Positions 1-7,272 of a stretch of DNA of 58,803 nt are shown here, piece after piece; the stretch's first letter is position 1; each line of letters begins with the position of its first letter. The position numbers were made by a program, and so were the translations under genes. The notes below the pieces were generated by a model, which searched no databases, was not told the origin of the DNA, and saw only the letters and a program-made list of their open reading frames with translations. The DNA lies in assembly GCF_007827555.1 (NCBI RefSeq), contig NZ_VISS01000026.1, positions 1 to 58,803 of the forward strand. The letters run 5' to 3'. This DNA is from Aeribacillus composti. GTDB lineage: Bacteria > Bacillota > Bacilli > Bacillales > Aeribacillaceae.

Positions 1-236
1 TGTCGTTAAAAAACAGCTTCATGTGGCATAAGGGGTACTCCGTTTGTCTCTTTTTACATGGTAATTATTGTAATGAAAATTGCTCAACTACAGTTATTAA
101 AAAAAGGTTTGACATTAGCTGTGTCAGGGCGTCCACAACAAGAGTGTTGGGGCATGAAGAAAAAGCGTTTTTGTAGCTATCAACTTCTTTAAAGCCTCTC
201 AGAAGCCCTCACAGGCTTTCTAAGGACTATCCTATT
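1..236. other. Left-edge region with no convincing gene
   Basis: The only open frame starting with ATG is a 39-codon plus-strand frame at 73-192. It has no convincing ribosome binding site and an unremarkable basic translation, so it is not called. The stretch lies downstream of the minus-strand DUF1801 genes. No strong terminator hairpin was seen. Confidence 0.5.
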
Positions 237-608
237 CTATTTCCGCCAAAAAGTTGAACAGTCTGCTTTATCCTGAATATTAAATTCAATCATTTTCTCC
301 AGCAATTCGTAATTTACCGGCTCATTCCACGGAATTCGAAACAAGCCTTTGGTAGCGCTGTAGCCAGCTTGGGCGATTTCATCGGCAAAATGCATCATTG
401 TTTTTTCTTCAGGTGAAACGCTCAAATGATGCTTCGCTGTGGAAAAGCTGATGATAAATGTGCCGTGATCGGTAAACATTGGCGTATTCCACTTGATTTG
501 CGGTTTCAAATTTGGAAATTTATTAGCAACCCACGCCAAAATTTCCTCTGTTCGGTCGCGGTGGCCGGGGTTATCAATACCTGCTAAATATTTTACAAAA
601 ACTTCCAT
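237..608 (-). CDS. DUF1801 (YdhG-like) protein, downstream copy of a tandem pair
   Basis: A 123-residue protein of the DUF1801/YdhG family, small cytosolic proteins sometimes annotated as iron-chaperone-like; no activity can be assigned from sequence. The start at 608 is chosen because AAGGAGG lies just upstream and because it gives exactly the same length and N-terminus ([14 protein letters not shown]) as the neighbouring copy. The open frame continues upstream to 683, but that part overlaps the 3' end of the other copy. Family-typical features are the N-terminal helix with [11 protein letters not shown], the KPQIKWN strand, FTDHG and a C-terminal EFNI..KAD..FWRK stretch. It lies 22 bp downstream of its paralogue on the same strand, so the two are probably co-transcribed. 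Confidence 0.85.
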   Translation of the reverse strand: MEVFVKYLAGIDNPGHRDRTEEILAWVANKFPNLKPQIKWNTPMFTDHGTFIISFSTAKHHLSVSPEEKTMMHFADEIAQAGYSATKGLFRIPWNEPVNYELLEKMIEFNIQDKADCSTFWRK

Positions 609-630
609 GTCTTCCTCCTTCGATATTATG

Positions 631-1002
631 CTATTTCCGCCAAAAATTCGAATTCTCCGCCTTATCCTTGATATTAAATTCAATTATTTTCTCTAACAAT
701 TCATAATTAACTGGTTCAGACCATTGAATTCGGAACAAGCGTGAAGAAGCGCTGTAGCCAGCTTGGGCGATTTCATCGGCAAAATGCACCATTGTTTTTT
801 CTTCGGGTAAAATGCTCAAATGATTCTTTGCTGCGGCAAACATAATGATGTATGTGCCGTGATCGGTAAACGTGGGTTTGTTCCACTTGATTTGCGGTTT
901 CAAATTTGGAAATTTATTAGCAACCCACGCCAAAATTTCCTCTGTTCGGTCGCGGTGGTCGGGGTTATCAATACCTGCTAAATATTTTACAAAAACTTCC
1001 AT
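631..1002 (-). CDS. DUF1801 (YdhG-like) protein, upstream copy of a tandem pair
   Basis: A second 123-residue DUF1801 family protein. AGGAGG lies a few bases before the ATG at 1002. In the first 41 residues it differs from the downstream copy at one position only (Asp15 for Gly15), whereas about a quarter of the remaining residues differ. The stop lies 22 bp before the next start, consistent with a two-gene operon read leftward. The function is unknown; related proteins bind small ligands or iron in published annotation, but nothing in this sequence proves that. Confidence 0.85.
   Translation of the reverse strand: MEVFVKYLAGIDNPDHRDRTEEILAWVANKFPNLKPQIKWNKPTFTDHGTYIIMFAAAKNHLSILPEEKTMVHFADEIAQAGYSASSRLFRIQWSEPVNYELLEKIIEFNIKDKAENSNFWRK
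883..1002. repeat. 120-bp near-identical repeat shared by the two DUF1801 genes
   Basis: Bases 883-1002 match 489-608 at 119 of 120 positions; the only difference is T at 959 against C at 565. The match begins exactly at the start codon side and stops abruptly near codon 41, beyond which the copies diverge strongly. This looks like a recombination or gene-conversion tract within an older tandem duplication. Confidence 0.9.
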
Positions 1003-1282
1003 GTTATTTCCTCCTAAAATAAAAATCGTTCAGAGAAGTTCCTCAAACCCATTCGTCGTTAAAACTCCTCACAGAACCGCTCAGAACACGACACCTATTT
1101 CCACTATATATTTTACAACCTGAATAGTCAAAATGGCTTAAAATGCAAATTAGTTTTGAAATTTTCCATCCGAATGTAGAGTTAAAAAAAGGTTCGACCA
1201 TTTAAAGCAAAACTTGATTATTTATAATAAAGATTGATAAAACCATGATATTGTGAAACAATTTACTTAAACTAAAGGAAAG

Positions 1283-1333
1283 GATACAGCACCAAATTAA
1301 ATGAATATTAGTTTAATTTATGCTGTATCTTTT
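1283..1333 (+). terminator. Large hairpin followed by a T tract
   Basis: GATACAGCA (1283-1291) pairs perfectly with TGCTGTATC (1321-1329), and inside it AAATTAAA (1294-1301) pairs with TTTAATTT (1312-1319). TTTT follows. It resembles a Rho-independent terminator, but no plus-strand gene ends upstream of it, so it could also be part of a small mobile repeat. On the minus strand it is preceded by A residues and could terminate there as well. Confidence 0.45.
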
Positions 1334-1352
1334 CGCTAGTCAACTACACGAG

Positions 1353-1383
1353 CCGTAGCAATTCAATGACCGAATTGCTACGG
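1353..1383. repeat. Perfect 12-bp inverted repeat
   Basis: CCGTAGCAATTC (1353-1364) and GAATTGCTACGG (1372-1383) form a perfect stem around a 7-base loop. It sits 21 bp before the methyltransferase start and has no T tract. It may be an operator, an RNA structure controlling the next gene, or a short dispersed repeat. Confidence 0.6.
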
Positions 1384-1404
1384 TAATCAGTTTATGATTT
1401 AAGG

Positions 1405-2187
1405 ATGGCTGATAACTTGAAAACAAATGCTAGGTATCAAACTTGGATTCGAATGAATAAACTACTAATTTTTTTGCTTTTTTCACTTTTATTCATTTTG
1501 TTGACATTCTTACCTATTAATTTATATCTGCGAGTTTTGTCAGGTATTATAGCGTTACCATTAATTTATATTACATTTATCCTTTCTTATTCTTATTACC
1601 AATTCGCAGCATTTGGGGGAAATTATCAGTCAAAAATACATGACTTAATTGTTGCCAAGGTGAATTGGGATGGGCAAGGAAAAATACTGGATATAGGAAC
1701 AGGCAGCGGTTCACTGATTATTAAACTTGCAAAGGCTTTTCCTGAGTCCCTATTAACTGGAATTGATTATTGGGGCGACGATTGGGAATATTCGAAAGAT
1801 CAATGCCAACGAAACGCTGAAATTGAAGGGGTTTCTGATCGAATAAATTTTCTGAAAGCAAGTGCCACAAAACTGCCTTTTAAAAATGATGAATTCGATA
1901 TAATTGTAAGTTGTCTAACATTTCATGAAGTTAAAGATGAAAGAAATAAAACAGAAGTAATGAAAGAGGCATTAAGAGTGTTAAAACCTGGTGGTGGATT
2001 TGTCTTTTTAGATTTGTTTATGGATGAAAAAATATTTGGGGATGAAAAAGAGCTCTTAAATTCCTTAAAGAAACATGGTGTATCTGAATTGAAAAGCTAC
2101 AAACTCGCTAAAGTAATGAAACTGCCAAAGCTTTTATTGAACAAAAAAGTATTAGGGAATGCAATGATATTGATTAGAAGAAAATAG
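1405..2187 (+). CDS. Class I SAM-dependent methyltransferase with N-terminal membrane helices
   Basis: A 260-residue protein. Residues about 17-65 form two hydrophobic segments (LLIFLLFSLLFILLTFLPI and a second one ending near SYSYY), so the enzyme is probably membrane-anchored. The catalytic part begins near residue 95 with the SAM-binding motif I ILDIGTGSGSL. Later Rossmann motifs include GIDYWGDDW, a PF-x-N-x-EFD segment and EALRVLKPGG. The substrate cannot be told. No good ribosome binding site precedes ATG 1405; Met17 (1453) is an alternative start and has none either. Base composition is visibly richer in A+T than the flanking core genes, which suggests an accessory gene. Confidence 0.8.
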   Translation: MADNLKTNARYQTWIRMNKLLIFLLFSLLFILLTFLPINLYLRVLSGIIALPLIYITFILSYSYYQFAAFGGNYQSKIHDLIVAKVNWDGQGKILDIGTGSGSLIIKLAKAFPESLLTGIDYWGDDWEYSKDQCQRNAEIEGVSDRINFLKASATKLPFKNDEFDIIVSCLTFHEVKDERNKTEVMKEALRVLKPGGGFVFLDLFMDEKIFGDEKELLNSLKKHGVSELKSYKLAKVMKLPKLLLNKKVLGNAMILIRRK

Positions 2188-2396
2188 ACGTGTCATAATT
2201 TGCTTGTGAAAATAACACTGATTTCTCACAAATAAAAACAACAGCTTTATTCAACTAACCCGGCTAATAGTTTGTCAATATTTCTCTATAAATGTTTAAA
2301 AAACGTTAATCGGTTATGTTCATTCTGCTTCAATAAGCGGAGAGAGCTAAAATATGATAGAATGGAGGCAAAATTAAAAAAGGATGATTTTAGCCT

Positions 2397-2720
2397 ATGA
2401 ACATTTCGTTTACAAACGCAGCGAAAGCAAAACTTAAAGAGATATTGGAAATGAACGAAAACCGCTATATAAAGCTGAAATATGATACAGATGGCTGCGG
2501 CTGTGTCATGAGCGGTGTTACTGTTCTTTGGCTTGTGAAAGATCTTGATGAGGATGATATGAAAATTGATACAAATTTTGTCCCGGTGTACGTGGAGCGA
2601 TCAAAGCTTGTTTTTTTAGATGATGAATTGCAAATCGATTATCACGGGCAAAAACAAATATTCATGCTCAAAAGTCCAATGCAAATTTACAATCCAAGAA
2701 TGAGCTGCATTGTGAAATGA
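2397..2720 (+). CDS. yqkB: YqkB-like HesB/IscA-fold iron-sulfur biogenesis protein
   Basis: A 107-residue cytosolic protein of the HesB/YadR/YfhF-type iron-sulfur biosynthesis fold. It resembles B. subtilis YqkB in length and pattern: an N-terminal [25 protein letters not shown] near residues 27-37, and a C-terminal FMLKSP segment. The Cys-Gly-Cys near residue 34 could bind iron or a cluster, but the canonical C-terminal CGCG of IscA is absent, so a scaffold role is not assured. It starts a short set of three small genes; the next begins 10 bp after its stop. Confidence 0.75.
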   Translation: MNISFTNAAKAKLKEILEMNENRYIKLKYDTDGCGCVMSGVTVLWLVKDLDEDDMKIDTNFVPVYVERSKLVFLDDELQIDYHGQKQIFMLKSPMQIYNPRMSCIVK

Positions 2721-2730
2721 GGGAACAAAA

Positions 2731-2973
2731 TTGAAGGAACGTCTAGCTTCTTTAAAGAACATTGCTTTAAATAAAACATGGGTGTCCTTTCTCCATGACA
2801 ATCATCCGTACACCCTTCTGCATTGGTCTGTAGGAGGAATGGGATATGAAAAAAAGGATGTGTGGCTGATTCAAGATGAAATGACGTTTGAAGCGGAAGA
2901 GTTTGCCACGATCGATGAAGCAATTGCATGGATGGAAAAAAACATGCAGAATATTCACGATGTATTAGGATAA
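2731..2973 (+). CDS. YqkC-like small conserved hypothetical protein
   Basis: An 80-residue protein starting with TTG at 2731, with GAGGGA 7 bp upstream overlapping the stop of the previous gene. It contains a Trp-rich half ([20 protein letters not shown]) and an acidic C-terminal helix ending [10 protein letters not shown]. Position directly after yqkB and overall pattern suggest the YqkC group of unknown function. No motif indicating catalysis is seen. Confidence 0.65.
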   Translation: MKERLASLKNIALNKTWVSFLHDNHPYTLLHWSVGGMGYEKKDVWLIQDEMTFEAEEFATIDEAIAWMEKNMQNIHDVLG

Positions 2974-3008
2974 AAAAGAGCATGCATTGGTCAAAGGAAG
3001 GGAAAAAC

Positions 3009-3218
3009 ATGAAAGATGCATGGAATCTCAAAGATCAGATCGGCGAAGAAAAAGCGAAAAAGCTTATAGATATGAAGAAGCAAATTGAAGAAGAAAAGGA
3101 GAAATTAAAAAAACTGGAATTGGAGCGTAAAAGAAAAGAGGAACAAAAGCGGGAAAAACAGAAAAGCTTTGCTGAATTGCTCGCAGAAAGCGACTTGAAA
3201 TGGGAAGATTTTAAATAA
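3009..3218 (+). CDS. Small coiled-coil protein of the DUF3886 (YqkE-like) type
   Basis: A 69-residue, highly charged protein. ATG 3009 is chosen because AAAGGAAGGG precedes it; the frame is open further upstream to 2928 without a site. Residues about 10-50 are almost continuous Lys/Glu helix (EEEKEKLKKLELERKRKEEQ), followed by the conserved tail KSFAELLAESDLKWEDFK typical of DUF3886 proteins near yqkF in Bacillus. The role is unknown. It is the last gene of the yqkB cluster here; the repeat block follows 12 bp downstream. Confidence 0.75.
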   Translation: MKDAWNLKDQIGEEKAKKLIDMKKQIEEEKEKLKKLELERKRKEEQKREKQKSFAELLAESDLKWEDFK

Positions 3219-3230
3219 AAAGCTGGAAAG

Positions 3231-3523
3231 GAGGCTGTCCAAAAAGTCAGGGTTCACTGACTTTTTGGAGCCCCTTCATTTTAGGGACTTATCGGACAGA
3301 CCATTTTTCCTGTCTTGTTTATATCCTCCAGAAGTCTTATGAAGGACTTTTCTTCATTAGGTTCTTCAAAAGTTGTATGACGGACATTCAGCATATACAA
3401 TTGCTTCTTGTTGGACTTCATTGCCTCTATGAAGGACATTTACAAATTTTATTAGATTATTTTTGTCCTTCACAGTAGTATTTTTCCCCGATCCTTCATT
3501 TTAGGAACTCATCGGACAGCCCC
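3231..3523. repeat. Intergenic repeat block with short terminal inverted repeats (MITE-like)
   Basis: This 293-bp block fills a gene-free gap. Its ends carry GGCTGTCC (3233-3240) and the inverted GGACAGCC (3514-3521). A perfect 12-bp hairpin CCAAAAAGTCAG/CTGACTTTTTGG lies at 3239-3268. CCTTCATTTTAGG followed by (a/g)ACT(t/c)ATCGGACAG occurs at 3273-3299 and again at 3493-3519. Between them TATGA(A/C)GGAC(A/T)TT recurs at 3338, 3376 and 3428, with an inverted partial copy near 3462-3473. There is no coding potential. The hairpin may also terminate the upstream gene. It looks like a remnant or non-autonomous mobile repeat. Confidence 0.6.
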
Positions 3524-3576
3524 TTAATTCCCAACATTTATTATGCCGCCATGAATTTGTTTAGAAACACTTTCTT

Positions 3577-4494
3577 TTATAAATGAAAAAGAATTCCCAC
3601 AAGAGAATAGATAATGACAGTTGAAAATAAGATTGTCATATGAAACAGAGAATAAAGAAACATTGATTTTGCCCATTTCTCTGAATCCATTTTTTTATAG
3701 CCGAAAATGCTTAACATAAGCCACAGAACGCTTAAAAGAAGGGCTACTAGCATAAGACCGAGGCTTAAAGGCCCAAAAAGAAAGCTTGCTGCAATTAAAA
3801 TAATTAAATAAATATTCGTTTGTATATATGTTCTTTTAACACCTTTGACAACTGGGAGCATAGGAACCTTCGCAGCCTTATACTCATCGTGCTTGCGAAT
3901 AGCTATAGCATAAAAATGAGGCATTTGCCAAATAATTGAAATCACAAACAAACCAAGAATGGCTGGATGTGTCACGTCCGGATGAACAGCAGCCCATCCG
4001 ATGAGAGGGGGCATTGCTCCAGAAATACTGCCAATTTCCGTATTATAAATTGTTCTTCTCTTGCTCCACATCGTATATGGGACAACATAAAAAAACAAAC
4101 CTAGAAACCCTAGGAATGCTGCTAGAGGAGTTGTTAATGCAAGAGCTGCAATTCCTAAAATAGACATACAGATTCCAAGCCATAATACTGTTTTAGGCTT
4201 TATTGCTCCTGTCACAGTCGGTCTGTTTTTCGTCCTTTCCATGATAGAATCTATATCTCGGTCATATAAGTTGTTAAAAGCTCCAGCTGCACCCATTACG
4301 AAAATCGATCCAATCAAAGCAAATAACATTTCCGGCAATTTCTCAAACAGGCTGATCTGATACGTATACAATGCCAATGTCAATCCAGCCAACATCGGAA
4401 CGAGATTTGATTGAATAATTCCAATTTTACAAGTTTCAGCCAAAATTTGGGGCAAAGTTGGTTTCTGTGTTGTAAGGCTTTCTTCTTTTCGCAT
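3577..4494 (-). CDS. ctaB: Protoheme IX farnesyltransferase (heme O synthase)
   Basis: A 305-residue polytopic membrane enzyme of the UbiA prenyltransferase superfamily, which transfers a farnesyl group to heme B to make heme O for terminal oxidases. The family signature is clear near residues 75-95: NNLYDRDIDSIMERTKNRP, with the Asp residues that hold Mg-diphosphate. A second conserved part reads YTMWSKRRT and later AIRKHDEYKAAKVPMLP. About nine hydrophobic segments follow the UbiA pattern. GGAAGAGGGG precedes ATG 4494. In B. subtilis the main copy sits beside ctaA and the cytochrome oxidase genes; here it stands alone opposite a TetR gene, so it may be a second, ctaO-type copy. Confidence 0.9.
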   Translation of the reverse strand: MRKEESLTTQKPTLPQILAETCKIGIIQSNLVPMLAGLTLALYTYQISLFEKLPEMLFALIGSIFVMGAAGAFNNLYDRDIDSIMERTKNRPTVTGAIKPKTVLWLGICMSILGIAALALTTPLAAFLGFLGLFFYVVPYTMWSKRRTIYNTEIGSISGAMPPLIGWAAVHPDVTHPAILGLFVISIIWQMPHFYAIAIRKHDEYKAAKVPMLPVVKGVKRTYIQTNIYLIILIAASFLFGPLSLGLMLVALLLSVLWLMLSIFGYKKMDSEKWAKSMFLYSLFHMTILFSTVIIYSLVGILFHL

Positions 4495-4607
4495 TCTTCC
4501 CCTCTTCCTTTTTCACTCATGATCTATAAATCTAGGAGGACATTGTTGATAGTTGCGTCCAGCATAATGAGAAATTATAATTTGTATACTGATTAGAATT
4601 TATATAC

Positions 4608-4636
4608 TATTTGGTATGTTAATGCTATATGGTATG
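4608..4636. promoter_or_regulatory. Candidate operator: direct repeats between ctaB and the TetR gene
   Basis: TATTTGGTATG (4608-4618) and TATATGGTATG (4626-4636) are near-identical direct repeats starting 18 bp apart in the divergent promoter region, shortly upstream of the TetR start. Spacing close to two helical turns is what a dimeric regulator binding one DNA face could use. This is inferred from position only. Confidence 0.4.
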
Positions 4637-4664
4637 ATTGTCAAGAGAGAGGGAGGATAGCAAA

Positions 4665-5270
4665 TTGGTCAGACGAAGATTAACCCAAGAGGAGCGAAAA
4701 AAAGAAACGCGGCAATTACTTTTAGAGTCAGCTGTTGAAATCTTTGCTCGATTCGGCTTTCACGGCGCTTCTGTTGATAAAATTGCAGAACATGCCGGAT
4801 TTAGCAAAGGGGCGGTATATGCCCATTTTCGTTCCAAAGAAGAGCTCTTTTTAGCTATTTTGGAGCAACAAATGCAATTGCATGTGGACAACATTCTTCA
4901 AGTCATAGACGGACAGCATTCGCTTTCACATTTTATCGAAACGATGGATGAATATTTCCTGTCAGTTAGGCAGAAAAATCGAACGTGGAGCATGCTTAAC
5001 ATGGAATTTTTTCTTTATGCGATGCGTGAAGAATCGGTACGCCGAAAATGGTCTGACATGATAACGGAAGCGGTACAACAAATTTCCAAGGCGATTGAAA
5101 AATTGAAGTCGAAAGAGAATAACGATTCTGCTCTATCTGCGGATGAAATAGCATGGACTATTCTTTCGTTAGAAAACGGTTTAGCGATATTTTATTATAT
5201 TAGCGAAGACCGTGTGCCTCTTCATTTATATGGAAAAGCACTGCAAAATTTGCTTCGATCCCCTCATTAG
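4665..5270 (+). CDS. TetR/AcrR family transcriptional regulator
   Basis: A 201-residue DNA-binding regulator. Residues about 10-57 form the TetR helix-turn-helix: RQLLLESAVEIFARFGFHGA, VDKIAEHAGFSKGAVYAHFRSKEEL. The C-terminal two thirds are helical and form the ligand and dimer domain, which is not recognisable beyond that. TTG 4665 is chosen because GGGAGG lies 8 bp upstream; the open frame from 4638 runs through that site. It is divergent from the heme O synthase gene, so control of that gene and of itself is the simplest guess. Confidence 0.85.
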   Translation: MVRRRLTQEERKKETRQLLLESAVEIFARFGFHGASVDKIAEHAGFSKGAVYAHFRSKEELFLAILEQQMQLHVDNILQVIDGQHSLSHFIETMDEYFLSVRQKNRTWSMLNMEFFLYAMREESVRRKWSDMITEAVQQISKAIEKLKSKENNDSALSADEIAWTILSLENGLAIFYYISEDRVPLHLYGKALQNLLRSPH

Positions 5271-5511
5271 AAAATATTCAAGCTTAAACGGATTTCAAAA
5301 TATATTAGTCCAAAATTTTTCAAGATAGGAATGGACGGCGCTGTTCAATGAACCGATACATATAGTTGTAAATCCGGTTTATGTGCTATGAACAATCGTT
5401 TAGCCATTGAGATTGCAACATGATCATGCGAATCCCATCCGTTTCGGCAGGAACATCAACTGGATAGCTAAATTGAATTTTCAACAGTCATGTGAATCCG
5501 AAAATAAATAA

Positions 5512-5532
5512 GCGGGGATCGTCCCCGCCTGT
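5512..5532 (+). terminator. Rho-independent terminator downstream of the TetR gene
   Basis: GCGGGGA-TCG-TCCCCGC (5512-5528) is followed by CTGTTTT. It ends transcription from the left and abuts the 3' end of the convergent yqkF gene. The 240 bp between the TetR stop and this hairpin hold no convincing gene. Confidence 0.7.
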
Positions 5533-5533
5533 T

Positions 5534-6454
5534 TTAATCGCGATGGATTGTATAAAGAGACTGTTTTGTTGCGTTTATAAGCGCTTCGTACTCTTCTTCC
5601 AGCAGATCTTTTGCTTTCGCTGCTTGGACATTTTCAAGCAGCTGCTCTTGCTTGCTCGCTCCGGCAATGCAGGAGGCTACAACACGCTGATGAAGAACAT
5701 ATTTTACGGCTGTTTCCGTCCGAGTGCGATCCGGGCATGCTGAATCGATGCTGTGCAAAGCTTCTTTTAATTCATCGAACGTGTAGTCTAAATATCCATT
5801 GTTCTTGACGCGCTCAGAGGCTTTTTCGAGCGGGCGCTCTGTCAAGAGGCCTTGAGCCAACGGCCCTCTGGCAATAACAGAAACGTTATGCTCCTGAATC
5901 AAAGGAAACCATTCTTCTGGGCGCCGGTCAAGAAGGCTGTATTGCATCATGATTGAAACGATATTGGAGCGTTTCAACCATTCTTTAATAACGTTCGGCC
6001 GAATCGAAGAAATGCCGTAGTAGCGGATGACGCCTTCCTGCTTTAACTCTTCGAACGCTTCAATCGTTTCATCGATCGGGTCGTCGATTGTTCCTCCGTG
6101 AAGCTGATATAAGTCGATATAATCTGTACCCAGCCGTCTGAGGCTTTCTTTCACTTCTTCCTTTATGTATTTCTTGGATGGATCCCACCACCATCCGTCT
6201 TTGCCAACTTCAAACCGGTTTCCTACTTTTGTTGCTAAAATGATATCGTTTCGACGCGATTTAAGAGCCCTTCCGACAAATTCTTCATTCAGGCCTTGAT
6301 CATAAAGATCTGCTGTATCAAAAAAATTAATCCCCAATTCAAGCGCTTGGTCAATCAGCGAACGCGCATGCTTTTCGTCGCGGCCAAGCGACATGCATCC
6401 AAGACCGATTTCGCTCACATACAGCTCGGATGTTCCTAATCTGCGCTTTTTCAA
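5534..6454 (-). CDS. yqkF: Aldo/keto reductase, YqkF type
   Basis: A 306-residue NAD(P)H-dependent oxidoreductase with the (beta/alpha)8 fold, close to B. subtilis YqkF in length and sequence. The catalytic tetrad is visible as Asp46 (FFDTAD), Tyr51, Lys76 (ATKVG) and His119 (YQLHGG). The cofactor-binding end includes ARGPLAQGLL and GASKQEQL. Start TTG 6454 is preferred: AGAGGTG lies 7 bp upstream, while the GTG at 6463 overlaps that site. The natural carbonyl substrate is unknown. It lies 5 bp downstream of a small gene on the same strand. Confidence 0.9.
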   Translation of the reverse strand: MKKRRLGTSELYVSEIGLGCMSLGRDEKHARSLIDQALELGINFFDTADLYDQGLNEEFVGRALKSRRNDIILATKVGNRFEVGKDGWWWDPSKKYIKEEVKESLRRLGTDYIDLYQLHGGTIDDPIDETIEAFEELKQEGVIRYYGISSIRPNVIKEWLKRSNIVSIMMQYSLLDRRPEEWFPLIQEHNVSVIARGPLAQGLLTERPLEKASERVKNNGYLDYTFDELKEALHSIDSACPDRTRTETAVKYVLHQRVVASCIAGASKQEQLLENVQAAKAKDLLEEEYEALINATKQSLYTIHRD

Positions 6455-6459
6455 AAAGA

Positions 6460-6645
6460 TCACCTCTCTTTTTCTCTTCTAATTTGAAAGTAGTATAAAC
6501 TTTTTGAAAAAGCAAATGTTTCATATTCATGATGAAGCCATTCATAGACTGTTTTATATCGTTTTGCGGCTTCCTTTAAGCTGTAAGCAATTTCCTTCGG
6601 CTTTCCAATCATCACGACCCGGTTATAATTCCGATACATGAGCAA
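6460..6645 (-). CDS. Small basic protein of unknown function
   Basis: A 61-residue protein rich in Tyr, Lys and Arg (SLKEAAKRYKTVYEWLHHEYE). TTG 6645 has AGGAGG 8 bp upstream, and an in-frame ATG lies at 6639. The stop is 5 bp before yqkF, so the two are likely one transcript. No membrane segment, signal or metal motif is seen. Good ribosome binding and tight packing support that it is real. Confidence 0.65.
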   Translation of the reverse strand: MLMYRNYNRVVMIGKPKEIAYSLKEAAKRYKTVYEWLHHEYETFAFSKSLYYFQIRREKER

Positions 6646-6717
6646 TCGCTCCGCCTCCTTTTTAATTATGGTAGAATGTATGAAGAATGATTGGATAATA
6701 GAACAGGAGTTGAATAT

Positions 6718-7272
6718 ATGAACCGTTTAAACGAGGAAACGATTGCGAAGGAAAAAATTTTTTCAGGGAAGATTATTGATGTATATGTGGAAGATGTCCG
6801 TCTCCCAAACGGGGAAAATGCGAAACGTGAAGTCGTGAAGCATCCGGGTGCAGTTGCCGTGATCCCTATTACAAATGAAGGGAAAATTGTCATGGTGAGA
6901 CAATATCGCAAAGCTTTAGAACGTCAGCTTGTGGAAATTCCTGCCGGCAAGCTTGAAAAAGGGGAGTCACCTGAAATCACAGCAAGAAGAGAGTTGGAAG
7001 AAGAAACGGGCTATGGATGTGGATCATTAAAACATGTCATTTCGTTTTATACTTCACCGGGCTTTGCTGATGAACTCGTTCATCTTTATTTAGCTGAAGG
7101 ATTGATAAAGCTGGAAAATAAAGCGAGTTTGGATGAAGACGAGTTTGTCGAGGTGCTGGAAGTAACCCTTGAGGAAGCGAGAAAATTGATAGAAGAAAAA
7201 GAAATTTACGATGCAAAAACAGCTTATGCAGTTCAATATTTAACATTAAAACAATTGAGTGAGGAGATATGA
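6718..7272 (+). CDS. nudF: ADP-ribose pyrophosphatase (Nudix hydrolase)
   Basis: A 184-residue Nudix enzyme that cleaves ADP-ribose to AMP and ribose 5-phosphate, the same length class as B. subtilis NudF (YqkG). The Nudix box lies near residues 76-98: G-K-L-E-K-G-E, then ARRELEEETGY. The ADP-ribose-specific SPGFADE segment follows. ATG 6718 has CAGGAGT 7 bp upstream. The stop TGA overlaps the start of the next gene by ATGA, so the two are translationally coupled. Confidence 0.93.
   Translation: MNRLNEETIAKEKIFSGKIIDVYVEDVRLPNGENAKREVVKHPGAVAVIPITNEGKIVMVRQYRKALERQLVEIPAGKLEKGESPEITARRELEEETGYGCGSLKHVISFYTSPGFADELVHLYLAEGLIKLENKASLDEDEFVEVLEVTLEEARKLIEEKEIYDAKTAYAVQYLTLKQLSEEI

Larger units (their letters stand above)
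1003..1404. other. 402-bp AT-rich intergenic region with two large hairpins
   Basis: No gene is supported here. The left part presumably carries the promoter of the leftward DUF1801 pair. The right part holds two adjacent strong inverted repeats, listed separately, followed immediately by the methyltransferase gene. Confidence 0.6.

Noticed and set aside
73-192. Plus-strand 39-codon frame at the left edge
   Set aside because: No ribosome binding site and no recognisable motif.
5386-5484. Minus-strand 32-codon frame between the TetR gene and yqkF
   Set aside because: TTG start without ribosome binding site, no recognisable domain; could be a gene remnant but not supportable.
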